Part shown: in pieces, positions 44,790-52,186 of the stretch
Position numbering within the stretch: position 1 is the first letter of the stretch
How the letters are laid out: every line of letters begins with the position of its first letter
Assembly (NCBI GenBank): GCA_031412335.1
Contig: JANOCT010000003.1
Location: forward strand, 74,943 to 138,942
Direction: 5' to 3'
Length of the DNA stretch: 64,000 bases
DNA from: JBBQYA01 sp031412335
Lineage (GTDB): Bacteria; Bacteroidota; Bacteroidia; Sphingobacteriales; Sphingobacteriaceae
The notes under the pieces: model-generated
Told to the model about the DNA's origin: nothing
Seen by the model: only the letters and a program-made list of their open reading frames with translations
Databases searched by the model: none
Program-made: the position numbers and the translations under genes

Positions 44790-47570
44790 ATGCTAAAATT
44801 TCATTTTAAAATTTATAATTATCTGACTCCAATTTGCCTAATTTTCTCTTTATTCCTTATCAATACATATTCAAAAGCACAATCCTGCGGATGCGATATC
44901 ACTGTTCCGCTAAGTCAAACCTTAATTGATGGAGCAAATAATTCCATCCAACCCGGAAAAGTAGTTTGTTTAACTGCTGGAACGAGGCAACAATTAAAAA
45001 TCAGAAATCTAACTGGTACGGCGGCAAACCCGATTATAATAAAAAACTGTGGTGGAAAAGTAAATATTTCAGCCAGTTATGGTTACGGAATGTGGATAGA
45101 GAATTCCAAATTTTTTCAAATAACAGGAACAGGGAGTTCAGATCAATATGGAATTACAGTAAATACTCAAAACAAAACTGGGTCTGTTGGTATTAAAATT
45201 TGGTTGAAATCTACCAACATTGAGCTTGATCACGTCGAAGTTTACAATACTGGTTTTGCAGCTATTGAAGCTAAATCAGATCCTAAATGTGATTTGTCGA
45301 CTAATAGAGGTGTGTTTACCATGTACGATTTAAGTTTTCATGATAACTATGTTCATGAGTCGGGTGCTGAAGGTTTTTACATTGGTTTTTCGTTTCCAAG
45401 CGGATATAGCAAAACTTCTGGTTGCACTGGAACAATTTTATATCCACATGACATAGTTGGTTGCAAGATTTATAACAATAAGGTTCTGAATGCAAAAGCA
45501 GATGGCATACAAGTAAGTTGCGTAACTTCTGGATTTGAAATGTATAATAATGAAATTATAAATTATGGAGTTGCGCCTTTTGCTGCTTACCAAAACAGTG
45601 GAATAATGATTGGAGGTCTTACTGGCGGTGTTATTTATAATAATTTGGTAAAAAACGGTCCTGGAAATGGAATCAATATTAATGGTGGATCTGGGAGTAA
45701 TTTGGTTTATAATAATGTTGTAGTGGATGCAGGCGATATGGGAATTTTTGTAGATGAATTACCAGGAATTGTAAATAATCAAGGAGGATATAAGTTCATC
45801 AACAATACCATCATTAATGCAGGAATTGATGGAATTAGATTTAATACAGAATTAACACCCAATAATCAAGCGAAAAATAATATCATTATTAATCCAGGAA
45901 GTGGCGTTCATATCAGAAAACAAGCCAATGTAAGTGTTGCGGAAAGCACTAACTTTTTTAACACCTCTATTTCAACTGTAAATTTTACCAATTCAAGTAC
46001 TGGAGATTATAGTCTACAGTCTTCTTCTCCAGCCAAAAACGCCGGAACTAATGTAAGTTCATTAGGTATAATATCAGATAAAAATGGAAATCCGAGACCT
46101 TCTGGAAGCTCATATGATATTGGTGCGTATGAATTTCAAGAAGGAACAACTGTTAATATTATTCCAATTGTACTCGCAGGAATAGATCAAACTATTACTT
46201 TGCCAACTAATTCAATTACGCTAAATGGCTCTGCTACTGATGCCGATGGAACAATTTCTACCTATTTATGGACTAAGCAATCTGGTGGAAATGCCTCTTT
46301 AAATAATAGTTCAACAGCAAATCTTTCTGTTTCAAATTTAGTTGCTGGCATTTATATTTTCAGATTAACTGCAACTGACAATTCTGGCGCAAGTAGTTTT
46401 GATGAAGTAACTGTGACTGTAAATTCAACTATAAATCAAATACCAACAGTAAATGCAGGAACAGATAAATCAATTACATTACCTTTAAATTCTTTAACAA
46501 TCAATGCTGTTGCTAGCGATATTGATGGAACCATTTCAACTTATTTGTGGACTAAACAAAGCGGTGGAAACGCGACATTAAGTAATTCAACAACGAAAGA
46601 TTTATTGCTTACTAATCTACTTGCAGGAACTTATATTTTTAGATTAACTGTAACCGATAATTTAGGCGCAAGTAGTTTTGATGAAGTAATTGTGACTGTT
46701 AATTCAACTTTAAATCAAATACCAACAGTAAATGCCGGAACAGATAAATCAATTACATTACCCTTAAATTCTTTAACCATCATTGCTGTTGCAAGCGATG
46801 TTGATGGAACTATTTCAACTTATTTGTGGACTAAACAAAGCGGTGGAAATGCAACATTAAGTAATTCAACAACGAAAGATTTATTGCTTACTAATCTACT
46901 TGCAGGAACTTATATTTTCAGATTAACTGTAACGGATAATTTAGGCACATCAGCATTTGACGAAATAACTGTTTCGGTTATTAATTCAGGAGTAAATATA
47001 AAACCAATTGTAAATGCTGGTGCCAACCAAACACTTGTTTTGCCAAACAACTCAACCACATTAAATTCAACAGCAAGCGATCCGGATGGAACAATTGTAA
47101 GTTATTTATGGAAAAAATTAAGTGGTAGCGGTGGCGTTTACAGTAGTTTTTCTTCGCCGACATTAAATTTATCTTCACTCGTTGCTGGTAATTATAATTT
47201 TAGATTAACAGTAACCGATAATAGTGGTGCAACTTCGTATGATGATGTTTTGGTATCTGTTGCAAACTCAAAAATAAGCTATTTAAAATCTAACAATGAT
47301 TTAATTGAGAATGGAACTTTAGCCGAGAATTTAACAGTAAGCATTTACCCAAATCCTGCAAAAGATCAAGTAAACTTTAATATTTCTGGAATTAAAAATA
47401 ACAACTATTCCATACGTATTTTTGATATGTTGGGTAAAATGATTTTGGAAGAACAAAATCTTTCAGATAAGACATATATTTTTGAAAGAAAGGAATTGAA
47501 AGCAGGAATGTATTTAATTTCTGTTACAACTGAATCGGAAACAATTAGTGGTAAGTTGATTTTTGAATAA
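44790..47570 (+). CDS. Beta-helix, PKD/Ig-like repeat protein with T9SS type A signal
   Basis: A signal peptide (1 to about 31, ending SKAQ) is followed by a parallel beta-helix region (about 60-450; 'NSGIMIGGLTGGVIYNNLVKNGPGNGININGGSG'), then four Ig/PKD-like repeats of about 93 residues ('VNAGTDKSITLPLNSL..' motif), and a C-terminal 'VSIYPNPAKDQV' / 'GMYLISVTTES' type A T9SS sorting domain. It is predicted to be exported and anchored on the cell surface. Repeats two and three are near-identical (279-bp tandem). It is enclosed by light-island genes. Confidence 0.88.
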   Translation: MLKFHFKIYNYLTPICLIFSLFLINTYSKAQSCGCDITVPLSQTLIDGANNSIQPGKVVCLTAGTRQQLKIRNLTGTAANPIIIKNCGGKVNISASYGYGMWIENSKFFQITGTGSSDQYGITVNTQNKTGSVGIKIWLKSTNIELDHVEVYNTGFAAIEAKSDPKCDLSTNRGVFTMYDLSFHDNYVHESGAEGFYIGFSFPSGYSKTSGCTGTILYPHDIVGCKIYNNKVLNAKADGIQVSCVTSGFEMYNNEIINYGVAPFAAYQNSGIMIGGLTGGVIYNNLVKNGPGNGININGGSGSNLVYNNVVVDAGDMGIFVDELPGIVNNQGGYKFINNTIINAGIDGIRFNTELTPNNQAKNNIIINPGSGVHIRKQANVSVAESTNFFNTSISTVNFTNSSTGDYSLQSSSPAKNAGTNVSSLGIISDKNGNPRPSGSSYDIGAYEFQEGTTVNIIPIVLAGIDQTITLPTNSITLNGSATDADGTISTYLWTKQSGGNASLNNSSTANLSVSNLVAGIYIFRLTATDNSGASSFDEVTVTVNSTINQIPTVNAGTDKSITLPLNSLTINAVASDIDGTISTYLWTKQSGGNATLSNSTTKDLLLTNLLAGTYIFRLTVTDNLGASSFDEVIVTVNSTLNQIPTVNAGTDKSITLPLNSLTIIAVASDVDGTISTYLWTKQSGGNATLSNSTTKDLLLTNLLAGTYIFRLTVTDNLGTSAFDEITVSVINSGVNIKPIVNAGANQTLVLPNNSTTLNSTASDPDGTIVSYLWKKLSGSGGVYSSFSSPTLNLSSLVAGNYNFRLTVTDNSGATSYDDVLVSVANSKISYLKSNNDLIENGTLAENLTVSIYPNPAKDQVNFNISGIKNNNYSIRIFDMLGKMILEEQNLSDKTYIFERKELKAGMYLISVTTESETISGKLIFE
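46432..46985 (+). repeat. 279-bp tandem repeat within the T9SS protein gene
   Basis: The stretch starting TACCAACAGTAAATGC at 46441 recurs at 46720, an offset of 279 bases or exactly 93 codons. The two units are nearly identical at the DNA level, including synonymous positions, unlike the more diverged outer units. This points to recent duplication or gene conversion within the repeat array. Confidence 0.85.
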
Positions 47571-47607
47571 TTGATATTTTAAGTTTAAAAATAAATTTAA
47601 CATTAGA

Positions 47608-47781
47608 TTAATCTAGGCCATTTTTTAAAGTATTTCGAATAAATTGTTTTTCATAGTGCCTATCCCTTCGATTTTTTTTGTCGACAGCTCGCTTTGCGTT
47701 TCTCTTATCATTTACAATTTCGTCCAATCTGTTTAAATCATCGAGATTTTTTACATCGTTTGGAGAATTTCTTTTAGGCAT
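47608..47781 (-). CDS. 57-aa basic small protein of unknown function
   Basis: This ATG-started frame encodes a 57-residue, highly charged protein: 'MPKRNSPNDVKNLDDLNRLD' then a Lys/Arg-rich helix with 'KKNRRDRHYEKQFIRNTLKNG'. I recall small proteins ending 'KKNRRNRHYEKQFIK' near photolyase and DUF2256 genes in other Bacteroidota, usually unannotated. It could bind nucleic acid, which is inference from charge. It is read convergently with the T9SS gene and is followed upstream by the transposase gene on the same strand. Confidence 0.75.
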   Translation of the reverse strand: MPKRNSPNDVKNLDDLNRLDEIVNDKRNAKRAVDKKNRRDRHYEKQFIRNTLKNGLD

Positions 47782-47849
47782 GTTACAATTTTCTCGTTTG
47801 TTGCAGGTTAAAACTTCAATGTATAAAAACTTAATTTCAGGCTAAAAGT

Positions 47850-48281
47850 TTAGGAACAAATCCATCCATTCTTTTTCATAAAATCTTCCAACTCTTGGCT
47901 AAAAGTTTTTTTTACATGATGGTCTTCTTGATTGTGAATATATTTTCTGACAGCTTCCAAGTGGCTCTCGCTTACCCCAACAACCCAATAATCGTCCTGC
48001 CAAGCAAATTTATCCTCAGTTAGCTTATTATTATTTATCCAAAATGAAGATTCGCCTTTAATGAGTTGGGTTACTTTACTTATAGATTGTTCTTTCCCTA
48101 ATGAAATTAGACAATGGGCATGGTCCTGAAAACCATTTACACAATCAAGCCAAATACCTTTAGAATCAGCATTATTTTTAATATGCTGAAATACTTGTTT
48201 TCTTAGGTCTTTTGAATACAAAAATGGAATTCTATTTTTTGTAGAGAAAACTATATGCAAATAAACTTTTACCCAGCTCAT
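47850..48281 (-). mobile_element. Y1 (IS200-like) transposase, RAYT-type
   Basis: The 143 residues form a single Y1_Tnp domain: the HUH motif is 'DHAH' (H54, H56) and the likely nucleophile is Y114 ('VRKYIHNQEDHH'). The length is that of REP-associated (RAYT) or IS200 TnpA. The TnpB gene is absent. The 200 bases upstream of it contain three imperfect or perfect hairpins that look like REP substrates. It is intact with an ATG start, so it may be active as a domesticated REP-spreading enzyme. Confidence 0.85.
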
Positions 48282-48298
48282 ATCTGCTTTTTTTATGT

Positions 48299-48440
48299 GG
48301 CTAAAGCCTCTTAGTATTTTTGTTTTATTTATCAGTTCACTAAAGTGAACTGCAATTGATATCTAAAATACATTATTCTTTGTTTAAATAAATCTAACAA
48401 AAAATTACTGCATTAATTACAGTTTGGCTTTAGCCAACTG
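48299..48440. repeat. REP-like hairpins upstream of the Y1 transposase
   Basis: GGCTAAAGCC (48299-48308), CAGTTCACTAAAGTGAACTG (48333-48352; 9-bp stem, AA loop) and a 21-mer at 48420-48440 with CAGTT/AACTG and GGCT/AGCC arms and one bulged T. The first and third share a GGCT/AGCC stem. They cluster next to the transposase gene as expected of REP/RAYT pairs. A further GCTTTAGC motif lies at 48463-48470. Confidence 0.6.
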
Positions 48441-48550
48441 AAAAAATAATTTTCATCATTTTGCTTTAGCTGCATTAATTAATTTGTAATTCATTATGTT
48501 TTCATTTTATATCCTTCCAGCTAAAAAATCTTTTAATTCAAAATCTTTTA

Positions 48551-48602
48551 TTGTCACAAAATATTTGTCACAATTAAAAATGTGACAAATATTTTGTGAC
48601 AA
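48551..48602. repeat. 52-bp perfect inverted repeat with four TTGTCACA/TGTGACAA boxes
   Basis: Arms of 22 bases (48551-48572 and 48581-48602) are perfectly complementary around an 8-base spacer ATTAAAAA. Each arm holds two TTGTCACA boxes 6 bases apart, giving four boxes in the order >> >> << <<. The T-run of a terminator is absent. It lies 94 bases before the DUF2256 start, inside a 416-base gap. Candidates are a strong operator, a cruciform, or a relic of a mobile element. Confidence 0.85.
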
Positions 48603-48696
48603 CTCAATTTCTTTCTTTACCAATTATTTGAAACTAAACAAGGCAATTAAGTAACTTACCACTCAAACATTCCAAAAAAACAACTGTTCCAACATT

Positions 48697-48834
48697 GTGC
48701 GAAATGTAAAAAAGCAGAACTTACCTTCAAAAATTTGTTTAGTTTGCGAAAAACCATTTTTTTGGCGAAAGAAGTGGGAAAAAGATTGGGAGCAAGTAAA
48801 ATATTGCAGTGAACGTTGCCGTCGATCACACTAA
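48697..48834 (+). CDS. DUF2256 protein (small Zn-ribbon-like), GTG start
   Basis: The 45-residue frame reads 'QNLPSKICLVCEKPFFWRKK', 'WEKDWEQVKYCSERCRR', which is the DUF2256 signature (four Cys in C-x2-C ... C-x3-C). There is no ATG in frame, so GTG at 48697 is the best start; the frame stays open back to 48655. It is 35 bases before the CRY-DASH gene, the usual partner of this family. It likely binds zinc; the role is unknown. Confidence 0.85.
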   Translation: MRNVKKQNLPSKICLVCEKPFFWRKKWEKDWEQVKYCSERCRRSH

Positions 48835-48869
48835 AAATTAGTAAGTTTTTTTGTTGATTTACAAAAATT

Positions 48870-50309
48870 ATGAGTGGAAAAAGAATTTTAGTCTGGTTTA
48901 GAAATGATTTGCGAATTCATGATCATCAGCCTCTTTTTGAAGCTATTCAAAAAGCAGATGAAGTGATTCCGGTTTTTTGTATTGATAGTCGTTTGTTCGA
49001 CCAAACTATCTACGGAACTAAAAAAATGGGTGCTTTCCGTGCAAAATTCTTAATCGAAAGCATTCATGATTTAAGGAAATCTTTGCAAAAAATTGGTGGA
49101 AATCTTATTGTTCGAACTGGAATTCCAGAAGATATCATTACCGATTTAGCAGATCAGTTTCAAGTAAATGCAGTTTATGCCTACAAAGAGGTTGCATCAG
49201 AAGAGGTTAATTTGGGCGATTTGCTCGAACAAAAACTCTGGAAATTAAAAATTACGGTCAACCTTTATCTTGGTAATACGCTTTACAATAAAGAAGATTT
49301 GCCCTTTCCAATTAAAGATTTGCCAGATATGTTTACAGCATTCCGGAAAAAAGTGGAAAAAGATTCCTTCGTTCGTAAATCCTATGAAACTCCTGAAAAA
49401 ATTACGGTACCAGCAAGTGCAGACTGGGGTGATATTCCAGATTTAAAAACTTTAGGTTTTGAAGAAATAGAAAATGATTCAAGAGCAGTATTAGTTTATA
49501 AAGGAGGAGAAAGCGAAGGTTTAGAACGCTTAAATCACTATTTATGGAATTCTAAAGCAGTTACCACTTATAAAAACACACGAAATCAATTAATCGGTGC
49601 TGATTATTCTTCCAAATTCTCTGCTTGGCTTTCATTGGGCTGTATTTCTCCACGAAAAATTTATCATGAACTTAAACGATTCGAATCAGAAAAAATAGCA
49701 AATGATTCAACCTATTGGCTCTTTTTTGAATTGCTATGGCGAGATTATTTTCGTTTTGTTTTCAAAAAATATGGTAACAAACTTTTTCGCCAACAAGGCT
49801 TAAAAAACGAAAAACCTGAAAGAAATTTACAGCGAGAAACGCACAATTTGGAACGATGGAAAAATGGATTAACTGGAATTCCATTTATCGATGCTAACAT
49901 GCGCGAACTGAAACGTACTGGATTTATGAGTAACCGCGGTCGGCAAAATGTTGCCAGTTTTTTGGTTAAAGATTTAAAAGTAAACTGGACATTAGGTGCA
50001 GCCTGGTTCGAAGAAGTATTGCTTGATTACAACCCTGCGAGTAATTGGGGCAACTGGGCATATATTGCAGGAGTTGGAAACGACCCGCGCGAAGACCGAT
50101 ATTTCAATATCTTAAAACAATCTCATGACTACGACTCAAAAGGTGAATATATTCGTTTGTGGATTCCAGAATTAGCCAATTTACCAAATTCCTTCATTCA
50201 TCAGCCGCATTTAATAAACGGTAAGGAAGAGGAAAAATATGGAATTACAATCGGGAAAGAATATCCTAGCCCAATTATTGATTTTAAAAAGTTTGAAAAA
50301 GCTTATTGA
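48870..50309 (+). CDS. DASH-type cryptochrome (CRY-DASH)
   Basis: The 479-residue flavoprotein starts 'RILVWFRNDLRIHDHQPLFEAI' and has the DASH hallmark 'DLPFPIKDLPDMFTAFRKKVE' (about 150-170), which links the antenna and FAD domains. The FAD domain has 'LLWRDYFRFVF', 'GIPFIDANMRELKRTGFMSNRGRQNVASFL' and 'ASNWGNWAYIAGVGNDPREDRYFN'. CRY-DASH enzymes repair CPDs in single-stranded DNA and may sense blue light. It follows DUF2256 and precedes the FeS-BCP gene on the same strand, so a photolyase cassette is likely. Confidence 0.92.
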   Translation: MSGKRILVWFRNDLRIHDHQPLFEAIQKADEVIPVFCIDSRLFDQTIYGTKKMGAFRAKFLIESIHDLRKSLQKIGGNLIVRTGIPEDIITDLADQFQVNAVYAYKEVASEEVNLGDLLEQKLWKLKITVNLYLGNTLYNKEDLPFPIKDLPDMFTAFRKKVEKDSFVRKSYETPEKITVPASADWGDIPDLKTLGFEEIENDSRAVLVYKGGESEGLERLNHYLWNSKAVTTYKNTRNQLIGADYSSKFSAWLSLGCISPRKIYHELKRFESEKIANDSTYWLFFELLWRDYFRFVFKKYGNKLFRQQGLKNEKPERNLQRETHNLERWKNGLTGIPFIDANMRELKRTGFMSNRGRQNVASFLVKDLKVNWTLGAAWFEEVLLDYNPASNWGNWAYIAGVGNDPREDRYFNILKQSHDYDSKGEYIRLWIPELANLPNSFIHQPHLINGKEEEKYGITIGKEYPSPIIDFKKFEKAY

Positions 50310-50326
50310 TATTTTAGTATTATAGC

Positions 50327-50347
50327 TTATCCTTCATTTTCGGATAA
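50327..50347. promoter_or_regulatory. Inverted repeat TTATCC-N9-GGATAA
   Basis: Perfect 6-bp arms around nine bases lie 18 bases after the CRY-DASH stop. It could be a weak terminator (a T-rich stretch follows at 50349-50362) or one of several sites before the FeS-BCP gene. Confidence 0.4.
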
Positions 50348-50418
50348 ATCTTTCTTTTATCCATTTGGTTTTTAATACCTAAATCAACAACTTATTAAAG
50401 CTTTTGCTAAGTTCATGA

Positions 50419-50434
50419 TTAATCAATTGATTAA
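50419..50434. promoter_or_regulatory. Perfect 16-bp palindrome TTAATCAATTGATTAA
   Basis: The sequence is perfectly self-complementary and 150 bases before the FeS-BCP ATG. It is a plausible dimer operator for the nearby MerR-B12 regulator, although no footprint can be read from sequence. Confidence 0.45.
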
Positions 50435-50462
50435 ATATTCTTGAGACTCAATTGAAAATATA

Positions 50463-50477
50463 TTTTCACTGTGAAAA
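50463..50477. promoter_or_regulatory. Palindrome TTTTCACTGTGAAAA
   Basis: Seven-base perfect arms around a single central T, 28 bases after the TTAATCAATTGATTAA palindrome. No factor is assigned. Confidence 0.4.
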
Positions 50478-50502
50478 ACTTAATTCCATAATTATCTTTT
50501 AA

Positions 50503-50523
50503 TGGTAGATTGAATAACTACCA
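50503..50523. promoter_or_regulatory. Inverted repeat TGGTAG-N9-CTACCA
   Basis: Six-base perfect arms around nine bases, ending 60 bases before the FeS-BCP ATG. It is the third palindrome in 105 bases, which is unusual for a Bacteroidota leader and points to control at this promoter. Confidence 0.4.
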
Positions 50524-50583
50524 AGAAATTTAATTTTTTAGCATAAACTCAAATCATTTTATAAGCATTAAGATTATTTTTCT

Positions 50584-52119
50584 ATGAAAAAACTTCGTCT
50601 AATTCTTGGCGATCAACTAAACCAAAACCACAATTGGTTTGCTGAAAAAAACGATGAAACGGTTTATGTATTAATGGAAATGGTGCAAGAACAAGAGTAT
50701 GTAAAACATCATATTCAAAAAGTATGTTGCTTTTTTGCTGCAATGGAAAACTTTGCTATTTGGCTGAAATACAACCAGCATCAGGTAATTTATTTAACAT
50801 TAGATGATCCTGAAAACAAGCAAACATTACCCGAAAATATTGAATATTTAATTACGAAACATTCCGTTGAATATTTTGAATATCTACTTCCCGATGAATA
50901 TAGATTAGATCAACAATTAAAATCGTTGTGCGAAAAACTTACCATTCAATCAGCATTTTACGATTCTGAACATTTCCTTACCTCAAGAGATAGTGTCGAA
51001 GTTCTTTTTAAAGATAAAAAAGCTTTTTTGATGGAAACTTTTTATCGCAAAATGCGGAAAGACCATAAAATACTGATGGATGGAGCAGAACCTATTGGCG
51101 GAAAATGGAATTTCGATCATGATAACAGAAAAAAATACGATGGAAAAGTTAAAATCCCGGCAACTTTAGAATTTAAAAACGATCTGAGCAACCAGAAAAG
51201 CAGAATTGATTCAATGAAAGTTCAATATTTTGGAAATATTGATGAAAAAAATGTGAATCATCCAATCAATCGGGAGCAAAGTTTAGCAGCATTGCTCCAT
51301 TTTTGCAAAAATTTGCTTCCTCATTTTGGAACGTATGAAGACGCCATGACAGAAGAGTTTACCATTCTTTTTCATTCCAGATTATCGTTTGCATTAAACA
51401 CAAAAATGATAAGCCCAAGAGAGGTAATATTTGAAGTAGTGAATGCTTGGGAAAATAATAAAAATAGCATTTCAATATCGCAAATAGAAGGTTTTGTGCG
51501 TCAGGTTATTGGCTGGCGCGAATATATGCGTGGAATTTATTGGGCGAAAATGCCAGAGTTTGCTTCACTCAATTATTTTTCACACACCGGTAAACTACCT
51601 GAGTGGTTTTGGACCGGAGAAACGAAAATGAATTGTTTACATCATTGCATCAGCAATTCATTGGACCATGCTTATTCTCATCATATTCAGCGATTAATGG
51701 TGATTGGAAATTTCTGTTTATTGGCCGGCATTGATCCTTCGGAAGTAGACGAATGGTATTTGGGTGTTTATATTGATGCGATTGAATGGGTAGAAATAAC
51801 CAATACCCGAGGCATGAGCCAATTTGCAGATGGAGGGATTGTAGGTTCAAAACCTTATATTTCTTCTGCTAACTATATCGACAAAATGAGTGATTATTGT
51901 AAAAATTGTTATTACGATAAAAAATTAAAAATCGGAGAAAAAGCTTGTCCTTTCAACTCTCTATATTGGGATTTTTATAACCGGAACAAAGAGTCGAAAC
52001 TCAAATTAAATCAACGCGTAAGCATGATGTTTAATTTATTGGAGAAAATGGACAAAAAAGAACTTTCTTTGATATTGGAAAGAGCAAAATTTTGTAAGGA
52101 TAATTCGTACAAACTTTAA
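50584..52119 (+). CDS. FeS-BCP family photolyase (prokaryotic 6-4 photolyase, CryB/PhrB-like)
   Basis: The 511-residue protein starts 'LRLILGDQLNQNH' and carries the four cysteines of the [4Fe-4S] cluster, C351, C439, C442 and C455, one residue off those described for Agrobacterium PhrB (350, 438, 441, 454). Other family segments are 'VIGWREYMRGIYW' and 'MNCLHHCISNSLDHAYSHHIQRLMVIGNF'. The family repairs 6-4 photoproducts and can sense light. It lies downstream of CRY-DASH and upstream of the CarH-like gene, all on the plus strand. Confidence 0.92.
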   Translation: MKKLRLILGDQLNQNHNWFAEKNDETVYVLMEMVQEQEYVKHHIQKVCCFFAAMENFAIWLKYNQHQVIYLTLDDPENKQTLPENIEYLITKHSVEYFEYLLPDEYRLDQQLKSLCEKLTIQSAFYDSEHFLTSRDSVEVLFKDKKAFLMETFYRKMRKDHKILMDGAEPIGGKWNFDHDNRKKYDGKVKIPATLEFKNDLSNQKSRIDSMKVQYFGNIDEKNVNHPINREQSLAALLHFCKNLLPHFGTYEDAMTEEFTILFHSRLSFALNTKMISPREVIFEVVNAWENNKNSISISQIEGFVRQVIGWREYMRGIYWAKMPEFASLNYFSHTGKLPEWFWTGETKMNCLHHCISNSLDHAYSHHIQRLMVIGNFCLLAGIDPSEVDEWYLGVYIDAIEWVEITNTRGMSQFADGGIVGSKPYISSANYIDKMSDYCKNCYYDKKLKIGEKACPFNSLYWDFYNRNKESKLKLNQRVSMMFNLLEKMDKKELSLILERAKFCKDNSYKL

Positions 52120-52186
52120 CTTAAAATTGAATATTGAAACATTTACCATTATGTTTTGTTGAAAAATAATAATTAAATAATCAAGC

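Noticed and set aside
47850..48281. Y1 transposase considered as part of a complete IS200/IS605 element
   Set aside because: There is no TnpB, and the neighbouring hairpins look like REP substrates rather than clear element ends.
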